DNA of 64,000 nt from Diadema setosum (lineage: Eukaryota; Echinodermata; Echinoidea; Diadematoida; Diadematidae), in NCBI GenBank assembly GCA_033980235.1, contig CM067075.1, positions 8,214,608-8,278,607 of the forward strand, written 5' to 3'. Below are positions 47,885-59,357 of the stretch, in pieces (within the stretch, counting starts at the first letter, position 1; every line of letters begins with the position of its first letter). Made by a program: the position numbers and the translations under genes. Under the pieces are notes generated by a model. It ran no database searches. It was not told where the DNA came from and saw nothing but the letters and a program-made list of their open reading frames with translations.

Positions 47885-48593
47885 TCGCACCAGATAAATT
47901 TGTAGTCACTGTCCACTATAGCCAAGAGGATTATACTAAAAAACCCTTGTAGTTGCAGCATAGCGAGCCGGACAGAGGAGGCTTTCTGATGGCCACATGC
48001 TTGCCATCAATAGCTGCCACACAGTGGGGAAACGCTTGTAGAATCCACAAGCAAGTTGTTTCCATCCATCAGGGGTTGAAGGGGCTGTCATGACTTCATC
48101 TGCATACTCGTCACATATGGCCTGACACACTTCCCTGGCCACTACAGATAGGGCGTTTTCAGGCACCCTCCACCCATACTGCATGTCGGAGTACTTGGTG
48201 CCAGACACAAGATGACGGAGAGTAGCTGCCAACTTTTGGGACCTTCTTCCAGCGGCTCCCTGTACCAGGTGTACTGCCTCCTGATTCTTCCTCTGACCCT
48301 CTCCAGGATTTCATCGTAGAGTTCAGGGGGCAGGCAGAGAAATTTCTTGAAAGTCGAAGGGTCTTCTCTTCGGAGCTCAACCAACAGCTGGTCGTAGATT
48401 CGAAAAGCCCTTCTTCTGGCAGGGTTCAGCCACGTCCTCCAGATACGACATCGTCTGAAGCCTCGTCTCCATCTGAAGCGGCCTCTGATGAACTGGTGTA
48501 CGTTCAGCTGCTGATGTGTATAATATCTTTCTGAGCCATTGCCAGTAAATACTGGACTCTGAGGCGGGCTGCATCTTCCATTTTTCTGAAGAA
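47885..48593 (-). pseudogene. Harbinger transposase remnant (DDE nuclease, HARBI1-like)
   Basis: On the minus strand an ATG at about 48,593 starts MEDAARLRVQYLLAMAQK. After frame changes come ARRRAFRIYDQLLVELRRED, FLCLPPELYDEILERVRGRI, TLRHLVSGTKYSDM and VCQAICDEYADEVM. Then [17 protein letters not shown] contains the first catalytic Asp and AIVDSDYKFIW the second. The rest, including the third acidic residue, is missing, and several frameshifts intervene (for example after FYKRFP). It therefore cannot make active transposase. The motif order is typical of PIF/Harbinger nucleases. Confidence 0.85.
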
Positions 48594-49226
48594 ACTTTGA
48601 AACTTTCAGGTGGAATGTTTATAAAAATATATGAGTAGCGTGGTGAGTGGCTGGTCAAATAGAGCAGCTCAGCATTCGCCAGTTTTTTCGACAGGTCATT
48701 CGCTCGTATTCGTATCACTTCGCAATTCATAGTTTGTCATAGTATCTCTTAGACTTGCCTTCGTGTATGCATCGCCTTTCAAATTTAGTAAAAGTCAATC
48801 TTAGTTTCCCTTCGCATAGAAGATGGCAAGAGAAAATACGTTTGTCATAATATCTTCGTTTCTATGCGCAAGTCATATTTAGTCATCGTGTTGCTTCGTT
48901 TAGGGTTCTTTCGAGACCGGTCCACCTTGGCAAAAGCGCGATGAGGGACTATGCGTGACAATAGCACACGAACGATAAACGAACGATTACCGCAGACTAA
49001 ATAAGAAATGCGAATGACAGACGATTTTTCAATTCGTCGGGAAATTTTAAACATGTTCAAAAATCCCGTGCGAATTTGAATAATCGCAACTGTTAGTTCA
49101 GAAGGTGTACGAACCCAAACACGAAGGGTAAATATGACTTACTATCAATTAACATTGAAAACGATTTTTCCAAAAATGCCATCGCAAGTCATATCTCAGG
49201 CAATTCGCTCAGGTGTGAGGGGGCTT

Positions 49227-50338
49227 TTGAGCACTAATCGAGCGAATCTGTTCTGTAACTTCTGTAACCTCGTTATGTAACATCTGACTGCACTTCCCCA
49301 TACAACATTGCAGTAATCAAGGTGGGGTAAAATCATGCTAAAGTATAACATTTCAAGTATTTCACCCGGTAAAGAACTCTTTGTCCTTGAGAGGTAACAG
49401 ATCGTTCCAAAAATTTTCTGCACTGTGTAGTCAACGTGCTTGGCCCAATTCAAATGACTGTCTATTATCACACCAAGGCACTTAAAATCACGCACTTGTT
49501 CAATGGGTTCGTTTCCATGCTTCACTGAAAATGAAATGCCCTTTGTTTTCCGTTTGGGGCCTATAAGCATTATTCTTTTTTTCTTTGTATTTAATGAAAG
49601 AGCATTTTTATCCAAGCACTTATAGACTTTTCTCACTTCCGTTTGAAGCATCTCTGAGATAACATTGCCATTCTTCGAGCGGACAAACACGGCTGTGTCG
49701 TCCGCATACAAACATACTTTGGTCTTACAGTCAAAAGGCAATTGACACATGTCATTGGTGAAGACGGAAACAACAACGGGCCCAAAAGTGACCCCTGTGG
49801 TACACATTACCCCATTGACAGATACGTATTGTTCCCTCCCGGTAAAGTAACTGGTGAACCATAAGAGCGCACTCTCAGTAAAACCATACTTTAACAGTTT
49901 ATCAATCAAAATACTATGACTCACTGAGTCAAAAGCACGTTTAAGGTCAAGGAAAACTGCACCGGTCAGATACCCCTCATCAATACTTCTCAGAAAATAA
50001 TCATTCACATCAATTAGCGCAGTGTGTGTGTAATGCATTGGTCGAAATCCCGACTGCCAGTTACTTAACAAATTATTGTTTTCAAAATAAGTGTATAACT
50101 GATCATAAACAATTTTTTATAATATTTTCATTACATGGGAGAGAACTGAAGTAGGCCTATAATTAACAACATTCTTTTTGTTTCCACTTTTATAAAGTGG
50201 TGTCACCCTGCTCTGTTTACACTCCTTTGGTATACTGCCCTTTCTAAGTGAAATATTAAAAATATACGTCAGGGGGTTTGCTTATGAATACTACGCCTTT
50301 TTAAGTAGGCGTGGGTGGATATCATCAAATCCTGGGGC
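49227..50338 (-). pseudogene. LINE reverse transcriptase remnant
   Basis: The start, GFDDIHPRLLKKA, is followed by stops, then SIPKECKQSRVTPLYKSG and VVNYRPTSVLSHVMKIL with a stop. A 291-codon frame (50,071 down) has WQSGFRP, AVFLDLKRAFDSVSH, LYADDTAVF (catalytic YADD), FKCLGVIIDSHLNWAKHV and RLQKLQNRFARLVL. The usual GVPQGSVLGPLLF motif is reduced to GVTFGPVVVSVF, a small deletion in the RT palm. It is cut by the Harbinger insertion; the last residues of the frame are translated TIR. Confidence 0.9.
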
Positions 50339-50693
50339 AGGAATGGGATAGGGTTTATTCTTCCTAATTTCTCTTCATTGTCAGACAGTTTTTTTCTCTC
50401 TCTTTCTTTATTTCTGTCTGTCTTTCCGTCTCTCTCGTCCAATGAAGTTTCGAAATTGCATTCCTTGTAATGCATATTTTTCCCCCTTGCTCGCATAGAA
50501 TTGCTAACACCCTGAACGTTTAGGAAGGATAGCATAATGATAATGGTAAATAAACAAATATGTTTGTTTCTTATTCTTTTTCATACGTTGATTACTTGGA
50601 TACAAAAGGATATTGGAAATGCAAGTTTGTACATTTGTTATATTGCTACATTATATTTCCTTTTATCTTTCGAACTGTATGCTCTCAGTTTAG

Positions 50694-50750
50694 TTGCTGA
50701 AGAGGACTTGTCAGAGCGGGGACAAGGCGATGTCTACGACAGAAGCTTGG
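50694..50750 (+). CDS. Putative exon A, copy 5
   Basis: 57 nt. Reads AEEDLSERGQGDVYDRSL between TCAGTTTAG and GTATGCC. Followed by CTT/GT microsatellites and then a TTAA element inside the intron. Confidence 0.45.
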
Positions 50751-50870
50751 GTATGCCACTCTCTTCTCCTTCTTCTTCTTCTTCTTCTTCTTCTTCTTCT
50801 TCTTCTTTGTGTGTGTGTGTGTGTGTGTGTGTGCGTGCGTGCGTTTAAGTGTGTATGTTAATCACTTTAA

Positions 50871-51635
50871 CCCTATTAAAACTAGGCCGGGCTATTTAGG
50901 TAGATGATAGAGCCGGGGGGGGGGGGCGTCGACCGCGCGATCACGACGAAAATCTGCACACGCATTGCCTATGATGTAATCTAAAGTACAATGAAGTAAA
51001 TTTTTTCAAAACTTATCATTTACACTAAATTATGCTAATTTATGCATAATGATGCATGAAATCCGACAATTTGGTATAAATCAATAAATAAAGCTCAAAA
51101 CAGGCACACTTTTGGTGTAAATATTCTTTTCAGTGTCCTCAGCAAATGTAAGAGAAAAAAAATTGCACAATCAGAAAAAGTAAGTATTTTATTGTTTTTT
51201 GAATTTCTTATGTATTTCTTTGTTTTTACGACTTTATGGTTTTCATTGTTTTTTCGATGAAAATTGTCCGTGACATTGCTCCGAACAAGAAAATGCGTTA
51301 TGCGTTATTAATTGATTTTAATCAATAAACCCCCAAAATAATCACTCTTTTATGAAATTTGCCTCTAAACACAGTTTGCATTGAAATTGTACACAAATTC
51401 ACGTTTTTGAGCAATTTTTGGTCTGACATGCACGTGCATATTTATGCGCAACTTCGGAACCGCGCATCCGGGCATCGCAAATTTGGTGTCCAAAGATGCG
51501 GGAGACTCGAAAGAAAAAAGTCATGAAACGTCGCGGCGATAGCTTCTTTCGCGATAGCGATACATCGCGCGAAACGTCGAAGGGAGGGGGGGGGGGGGCT
51601 CGGAGGCCCCCCCCCCCCCCCCGGCCTAGTTAGGG
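50871..51635. mobile_element. piggyBac-like TTAA MITE (765 bp)
   Basis: TTAA at 50,867-50,870 and 51,636-51,639. Ends CCCTATTAAAACTAGGCCGG and CCGGCCTAGTTAGGG are inverted. The other array blocks have AATCACTTGCTGTTATACTG uninterrupted here. A G13 run (51,586-51,598) and C16 run (51,607-51,622) lie near the right end, and a G12 run near the left. No transposase frame. Confidence 0.8.
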
Positions 51636-51639
51636 TTAA

Positions 51640-52336
51640 GTTATACTGCAAATAGAATCGCCAGACTATAGATACTTCTTTTGACAAGGACTCGTCAATT
51701 CTCCCTCATTTTGCATCATTTTAGGACTTGCTCTTCTTTCTCAAAAACTTGCACACAATTGATAAACTTATATAAGCTGCATTCACACTTACAAAAAAAA
51801 GTGGGATAACAATCGCAATCCTTATTTTGAGATTTATATTTCATTTATCTATTCACCATTACAAGCGTTTTCACGCGGACAAAAATAGCTGGATAATGAT
51901 CCCGATCCAAATGCCGAGATTTTTGTAAGCGTTCACACGGGCAGAAATATCCCGCCAAATTAGGGTTTCTCTTTGCCATTTGTTCTTGCAGGTCAAAGTG
52001 GTATTGTGCGCATTTTTGTTTTGTTTTGTTTTGTGTGATATTCTACTTTATGACTATTTGCTCTTGCAGTTCGAAATTTACCACTAAAATTGATTGCTAC
52101 AATGGGAATGTTTGATATTAATTTTCTTGAATTTCCATTCTTCTTAGGCGATTTATTATTATCTTCCTTGTTGTATATCTAATGGGAGACTACATTTTGA
52201 CTACATCCGTATACGTTCCTCTTCCTTGCTTTTATGCTAAAAAAATGCTCCAAATCAGCCGGGGTAACAACCGTTTACATAATCGTTTTTTTTTTCTCCT
52301 ATCTTATTGTGTAGCGTATAAGACTTTAAAAGCGTA
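51640..52336. other. Block 5 intron-like sequence
   Basis: Repeats intron landmarks of the other blocks (TCTCAAAAACTTGCACACAA, TTGCTCTTGCAGTTCGAAAT, TTGTATATCTAATGGGAGAC), but exon B is missing. Ends ACTTTAAAAGCGTA at the foldback insertion. Confidence 0.6.
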
Positions 52337-53414
52337 TAGTCTAGCAGCCAGAAAGGGTCCCCGTGCACCCCCCCTAAAACAAAATTCTACGATATGTTCG
52401 AAGATCGTCAGAACCTGTATTTTCCGAATCCGGTTGTCGCCAGTGGAAAAAAAGGTTGCGCGCGCGTCTAATTTGCATATTTCTAAGATAGCCGCCGCCC
52501 GTTGCTAGGAGACGGATTATTTCTGAATAACTTTAGTTAGGAATAACAAATTACCATAAAAATGGTATCATTTTGAAGAGAATTAAATTTCCTACAAGCT
52601 ATTACCCCATTTGATGAGATAAATATATGTTGTCATGAAATATTAAGGAAGGAATTATGTTTTTTAGCATTTTTCTAAAAAGATCCGGAATTTGGTTATA
52701 ATGTTCTTTTCCATACATTTAATATGCATTTACAAATAACATTTGAATTTTCCTATAATTATCCCCAAAACATAGCTATTATCATGTGAAAACGGCTTTC
52801 CAATACATCAATTCCTTTAAAAGTTACACGACATTAAAGGGAATATGGTTCAATAGGTTTTACAGCAATATCTAAGGGTTATAATGTCTCCGCGCGCAAT
52901 TGCGTAGGTTCTGTATGTGGGGTTTGTTGTAGATCACTGCTATCTATTGATCAAATCTCATCGAAATCGGCGAAGAAAGAAAGAAAAATTACACTTTCTA
53001 TTCCTTATATGAAATAAAAATGTTTTTTTTTTTTCTATTCTGTGTTACCAAACTCGATCCATTCAGCTTCCCATATGAACAGTTTCTTGTCTTTTTGGAT
53101 TCCCTCCAAGAACGTGAAATTAATCACAACTTATCTGATATTAAAAAGTTAAAGAAAAAACATTTACGTGACAGTTTCCTCTTATTGGAAGATTAAAGTG
53201 AAAAAAAAGAAGAATCTTATGCTAAAAGCCCTAAGAAATAAAAAAAAACTTGTTAAATGGCCTTTCAGAGTTTAAAATGAAACATGGCTATCTTATTTTT
53301 TCATAACAAAATGAAGGGAAGTATCTGTTTAGTTCATGTCGGCCCATACTGGGTTACATCATAAATTCTTCAGAAATGGTCCCCGTGCACCCCCCCCCCA
53401 AAAAAAATCTACGA

Positions 53415-53640
53415 TAGGTCAAAGGTCAAAGATCAAGTGAAATACATGCTCTCCTATTCATCCAATTAAACCTAGGTCAAGGAAGGTGACCATTCAACAC
53501 ATTTGTGACAAACATGCCATTATAATATTTTGCCAATTTTGTGAAAATGTAATCACACATTGTCCACATGTACTATAGACCTATTAGGAGAATCATGCAT
53601 TATGGCGGAGGCATACCAGTCGTCATAGCGACATTTCTAG
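53415..53640 (+). mobile_element. Helitron-like 3' end fragment in copy 2
   Basis: Inverse counterpart of 17,182-17,411: AAGGTCAAAG, ATTATGGCGGAGGCATACC, stem-loop, CTAG at 53,637-53,640. Confidence 0.7.
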
Positions 53641-54421
53641 TTTAATATTACAACGAAGATTACGACTATTATTAGCAGTTGGTAATTAAGTGGTGTACGA
53701 AGACTAACTCAAACAATACATCATTACATGAGTGGCTATAATGTACAATTGATAAAAACCCAATAAATCTGTTTTTGTTTTTTTCAGGTTATACAGTGCG
53801 TATCAAAAAAAGGTAATCCAACTTTGGCGGGCTACTACTTTACAATTGTCAGCTATGGAGAGCTTAATGTTTTAATTCTAATGATATCACAAACCATCGA
53901 AAGCTATGCTGCCGGCTGAAAGCAATAACAAATTTACTTCTTGTATATTATAGAAAGAATGGCCACGCGAAAGTAACAAGATCAATGCTCTGTTACTGGG
54001 AATTTGAAAACAATAATGACATTGTTTACATTCCTGTTGTGTCGTTGGTTGTTGGCGTGTTTCCTTTCAAAGAGTGAAAGTAGTAGTAGGTTAATAGATG
54101 TCGGCGTTAAAGCTTGTACAATATAACAATATTGGTCAGAGTTTATTATTCCGAAGGTTCATTTTTTTTTTCCCCAAAGGTTCGTTATTCCGGAGGTTCG
54201 TCATGATATAGATAAACGGGCCCAAATTAGTTATTGCTGAAAGCAATAACAAATTTACTTCTTGTATATTATTGAAAGAAAGGCCACGCGAAAGTAACAA
54301 GATTAAATGCCCTGTTACTGGGAATTTGAAAACGATATTGACATTGTTTCCTTTCCTGTTGTGTCGTTGGTTGTTGGCGTGTTTCCTTTCAAAGAGTGAA
54401 AGTAGTAATATAGTAGGTTAA

Positions 54422-54781
54422 AGGTCCTGTTTACCTTTGGGAGCAGTGATTTGAAAAATTTTCAAGATATCACATTTGATGAATATGTGTAGGTCTGTTG
54501 TATCGCAAAAACATCCTACGAAATAAAATTTTCGCAATAAAGCCTAAAATAAAAGGACATCTCAGTATTTTTCTCAATAAACCATAACTGTACACGGTTT
54601 AGTCTGGAAACATTTTTATTATACCTATTGTTCACATTTTGAGTATTTAATAATACGTAACATGGATTATAAGGATTCAAATTTTTACAGTGGTTGTTTC
54701 TATCCCTAACTCACATTTAAGAACTATTTTAAAGCACTAATGCTGGGTTTTTGTTTCATGTGCAAATGGTAAATTATGCCT
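54422..54781. mobile_element. 360-bp TTAA MITE in foldback copy 2
   Basis: TTAA at 54,418-54,421 and 54,782-54,785. Ends AAGGTCCTGTTTACC and GGTAAATTATGCCTT are imperfect inverted repeats. Copy 1 has a single TTAA at the matching site (about 16,406, CTATTAACC), the uninterrupted target. Confidence 0.85.
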
Positions 54782-55052
54782 TTAATAGATGTCGGCGTTA
54801 AAGCTTGTACAATATAACAATATTGGTTACAGTTTATTATTCCGAAGGTTCATTTTTTTTCCCAAAGGTTCGTTATTTCGGAGGTTCGTCATGATATAGA
54901 TAAACGGGCCCAAATTTGTTATTGCTGAAAGCAATAACAAATTTACTTCTTGTATATTATAGAAAGAAAGGCCACGCGAAAGCAACAAGATTAAATGCCC
55001 TGTTACTGGGAATTTGAAAACGATAATGACATTGTTTCCATTCAAAATTCAA

Positions 55053-56040
55053 AATGGTCACCTTCCTTGACCTAGGTCTAATTGGATGAATAGGAGAGCA
55101 TGTATTTGGGGATTTTAGGATTTTAACTTGACTTTGGCCCTTTCATAACTTTATGCATTAAGTAATTTTCAAGGTATGGAGAAAAAGTGCAATTTTTGTA
55201 TTGTGTAGAAAATTGTTACCATTTTCATCTGGCCTTTGACCCTAAAATTCATAAGAGAATCACTGTCAGGCAGAACATGCATAAATATGTACTAAGTTTC
55301 AAGATGCCATGAGCCACTTCCGAGACATGGAGGAAGAAGCAAGTTCAGCACTTTCTCTTGATCTTTGATCTTTGACCTTTTTGGCAAAAAAAAAAAGAAA
55401 TTGCCAGAGAATCTCTATTTTGGGTTATACATGCATACACCAAGTTTTAAAAAAAAGTCCTGCTGGCATTGCATAAATATGAGGGAAATAGTAAAATTTT
55501 GAAGTGTTGCCCTTGACCTTTGACCCCATGAACCCCAAATTCCCTAGATAATCACTTCCAGTCAGTACATGCATAATATATACTATGTTCCATGAAGATA
55601 CCTTGAACAATATCCAAGATACAGAGAAAAAAAGTAAAATTTTAACATTTTCACTTGACCTTTTCACATTTGACCTTAACCTTATCACCCCAAACTTTTA
55701 CCAGTGAATTTTAATTGGGTAATACCTGTATACACTAAGTTTCAAGAAAATATCTTTAGGCATTGCAGAGATATGAGGGAAATAGTGAAATTTTAAGCAT
55801 TTGACCTCGACCTTTTGACTTTTGACCTTGAGCATGTGCACCCAAAAGTTGATAGGCAGAATTTCACCCCCAATACACATACATGCCAAATTTCAGGGGG
55901 GGGGGGGTTGTTTTTTTGTTTTTTGTTGTTTTTTTGTTACGCTGTCCGCAAAATTCATTACGGACGGAGAGAAGGACGGACGGAAGGACGGACAACCCGA
56001 AAACATAATGCCTCCGGCACCACTTCTTGGCGGAGGCATA
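55053..56040 (-). mobile_element. Helitron-like element in copy 2, 3'-truncated
   Basis: Inverse of 15,163-16,142. 5' end at 56,040 (TATGCCTCCGCCAAGAAGTG on minus). Confidence 0.7.
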
Positions 56041-56849
56041 CAAAAGAATCTAGATTACATAGGTGAAGTAATCTTTGAAGATATGTAAATATTGATATGT
56101 ACGGTATTGAAACTGTCGTGTTGATTATCCTTATGGTACGTTACCACTCTCGTGGAATTCACTAAGCTGGATCCACTTTCTCGATTCGCCCGAAATCGTG
56201 GTCTTACTCGGGGACTAATCGTGCTGATCATCAGATAATCAAATCTTGATGTCAGTCAAAGACATTGTGTTGATCGTAGTAATTTTTCGAACAGTCCAAT
56301 AATTCTTCTACGATCAACACGATTACCACCATAGACCTCAAGATGTGATAAGCCATGATAAGATCACGACGGTCACTCGTAGACTAAGAATCGATTTGTG
56401 GTAGATAGTATACATGTGATTAGCATATCGAGACTCGCGACAAAATGGCAACCTAGTGAAAGTGTTTAACGTGCAATGTCAATAATCTTTTGGGTATCGA
56501 TAATGCACATTTATAGTTACTCTATCTAAAAAGGACCAGCGGACGAGTAGGGTATGGATGTCTGAAAACATTGGATGGTTTATTTAATTCATGCATGAGT
56601 TAAAATGTTATTCCAGCGGAACTTACATGCGCTCTAAAAGTGGATTGCATGTCAGATGCGCCTATAGCAGATACACTTCAAATCATTTTAGCAACTAATT
56701 TCTGTGGAAAACATGAAAATATTGTATTCGTTGTGGTTAAACATTTACACTCTGAATATGTCTATAATGTTTAACACATTAGTCATACACATACATCCTT
56801 GAACACAAACACACACAACACAAAATTATACAAACCTGCATAAATATAA

Positions 56850-56858
<9 letters not shown>

Positions 56859-56890
<32 letters not shown>
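56859..56890. repeat. (TA)n microsatellite in copy 2
   Basis: Replaces the TATC plus TA tract of copy 1. Confidence 0.9.
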
Positions 56891-56898
<8 letters not shown>

Positions 56899-59357
56899 CA
56901 TAGTTATAGTATATACATGCACACATACATACACGCATGCATACTTAATGTTCCCTCAGACATTTCCCTCATGTTTTATAGATCCATGCATTAAGGTCTA
57001 CTTAACCATAACATTTTTTCTCTCTCTCTCTCTCATTTTTGTATAATATTGATTATTAGTCACTCCTAACGGATTTAACAACCGAGTTAACGTTGTATTG
57101 CATTTAAATCAACCCATGTAATAAAGTTAAGTGCATGAAATCATTTTTTATAAAAAAAAAAAAACCCACAGAATTTGAAAGCGACTGGATTTGACTTGCA
57201 ACTATTCGTTTTTATCAATGCCATTCCTTGGTATTTGTAATCTATCTATTAGTTTCTTGGCAATAATAAACGTATGAGCAATATGTTTAAAAACCATCAG
57301 GCGAACCACCAAAGAATGAGAACACGTATGTGCGATCTTATCTTAAAAAAATAAATTGATTTCATGCTAGAGCATGGTGAGAAATATTTCGCTTGTGCGG
57401 TATACATGTAACTTTTATTTCGACATCTAAATAAAGCATTCGAGTTTGATGTTCCATGAATGCATTAATGGCGTATTGAATAAATTCACGAAATTCATGA
57501 CTGAGCTCATTTCCCCTGCATGAATGCCTGTGTGCGATACTGGAGGTGTGAGTATGTGTGTGAAGATGATCAGAAGAATGAGAGTTGATGAAGAGAAGTT
57601 TGATTAATATTTTGATGAAAAAAGACGTAAACTAAAAGTGAAGCTGAGTAGATCAAATGTGATAGCGAATAAAAAAAAAATTAATTTGTTTTCATATTCC
57701 ACAAGATTTAATGATATTTAATCAATAATTTGGATGTAAGAAGTGATAGGGTCTCATACTTGCAATGATTATTATAGTATTACACGCGTTACGCAAGTGC
57801 GGCCGTCGACATTACCCTTAAATTTCTGTATAACCGTATTGAACCTTTTCCCTTTAATGTCGTGTAACTTTTTAAGAAATTGGTGTATTGAATAGCCGCT
57901 TTCACAGAATAATACTTATTTATGGGGTTTAACTTAAGGAAAATTCCGATGTTATTTGTAAACAGAAATTAAATGTATGGAAAAAACATTACTGAAATCT
58001 GTATTTCTTGGGAAAAATGTATAAAAAAATCCTTCCTTCCTTAGTATTTCATAACAACAACTATTTATTACATAAAACGGGGTATTAACTTGTAGGAAAT
58101 CTAATTCTCTTTAATATGATACAATTTTTATGGTAATTTGATATTCTTAACTAAAGTTATTCAAAAATAATCCGTATCCTAGCAACGGGCGGCGGCCATC
58201 TTAGAAGTATGCAAATTAGACGCACGCGCAACCCTTTTTTTCCGCTGGCGACAAGCAGATTCGCAAAATACAGGTTCTGACGATCTTCGAACACATCGTA
58301 GATTTTTTTTGGGGGGGGGGTGCACGGGGACCATTTCTGAAGAATAGTAACCCAGTATGGGCCGACATGAACTACACAGATACTTCCCTTCATTTTGTTA
58401 TGAAAAAATAAGATAGCCATGTTTCATTTTAAGCTCTGAAAGGATATTTAACAAGTTCTTTATTTCTTAGGGCTTTTAGCATAAGATTCTTCTTTTTTTT
58501 TCACTTTAATCTTCCAATAAGAGGAAACTGTCACGTCAAATTTTTTTCTTTAACTTTTTAATATCAGATAAGTTGTGATTTTGGAGGGAATCCAAAAAGA
58601 CAAGAAACTGTTCATATGGGAGTTTGGTAACACAGAATAGAAAAAAAAAATTATTTCATATAAGGAATAGAAAGTGTAATTTTTCTTTCTTTCTTCGCCG
58701 ATTTCGATGAGATTTGATCAATAGATAGCAGTGATCTACAACAAACCCCACATACAGAACCTACGCCATTACGCGCGGAGACATTATAACCCTTAAATAT
58801 TGCTGTAAAACCTATTGAACCTTATCCCCTGTAATGTCGTGTAACTTTTAAAGGAATTGGTGTATTGGAAAGCCGTTTTCACATGATAATAGCTATGTTT
58901 GGGGGATAATTTTAGGAAATTTCAAATGTTATTTGTAAATGCATATTAGATGTATGGAAAAGAACATTATAACCAAATTCCGTATCTTTTTAGAAAAATG
59001 CTAAAAAACATAATTCCTTCCTTAATATTTCATGACAACAACTATTTATCCCATCAAATGGGGCATCAGCTTGTAGGAAATTTAATTCTCTTCAAAATGA
59101 TACCATTTTTATGGTAATTTGTTATTCCTAAATAAAGTTATTCAAAAATAATCCGTCTTCTAGCAACGGGCGGCGGCCATCTTAGAAATATGCAAATAAG
59201 ACACTCGCGCAACCTTTTTTTCCGCTGGCGACAACCGGATTCGGAAAATACAGGTTCTGACGATCTTCGAACATATCGTAGAATTTTGTTTTAGGGGGGG
59301 GGGGGTGCACGGGGACCCTTTCTGGCTGCTAGACTAGTAATGGATATGGTATTATTT

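Larger units (their letters stand above)
46935..49226 (-). mobile_element. PIF/Harbinger transposon (2.29 kb), defective
   Basis: Perfect 24-bp TIRs begin AAGCCCCCTCACACCTGAGC (46,935) and end at 49,226. Flanks are TTA (46,932-46,934) and TTG (49,227-49,229), i.e. the 3-bp TWA-type duplication with one change. It is inserted in the LINE RT reading frame after RFARLVL. The subterminal sequence has many GCGAA/CGAAGG words. It encodes only part of a Harbinger transposase. Confidence 0.88.
46099..50338 (-). mobile_element. CR1/L2-like LINE, 5'-truncated, split by a Harbinger element
   Basis: On the minus strand, RT sequence begins at about 50,338 and is interrupted at 49,226-46,935. ORF2 then continues from 46,931 to a stop at 46,590-46,592, and a 3' UTR ends in an (AATA)n tail (plus strand ATTT repeats, 46,099-46,141). 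The same landing region without the LINE is at about 26,640 (TTGATAGACTACTTAATTTCAG). Premature stops and frame changes mark it as dead. Confidence 0.85.
26370..52336 (+). repeat. Tandem segmental duplication array with phase-1 exon-like segments
   Basis: Blocks of 2.8-4.3 kb recur in the same orientation. Type A exons lie at 32,708, 37,012, 39,897, 43,823 and 50,694. B exons follow at 33,660 and 37,963, with broken copies near 42,133 and 44,253. C lies at 35,544, 38,835 and 42,780, and D at 36,227, 39,531 and 43,481. Intron landmarks between exons repeat too, for example GGACGTGTTCTTATTTCTCA and TAACGATCGCGGTCCAATGT. The L exon region (26,370-26,830) recurs at 45,800-46,098 plus 50,339-50,580, split by a LINE. 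This is seen directly; the birth order is not determined. Confidence 0.85.
52337..59336 (-). mobile_element. Foldback DNA transposon, copy 2 (7.0 kb, inverted)
   Basis: Same terminal TAGTCTAGCAGCC and inverse. Flanked by GTA at 52,334-52,336 and 59,337-59,339. The left and right flanks join to AAAAGCGTAATGGATATGG, matching AAAAGCGTAATGGATGCGG at 42,672 and AAAAGCGTCATGGATATGG of other blocks, so the empty site is known. Interior order is the reverse of copy 1, without the 3.47-kb nested element but with a 360-bp MITE. Confidence 0.87.
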
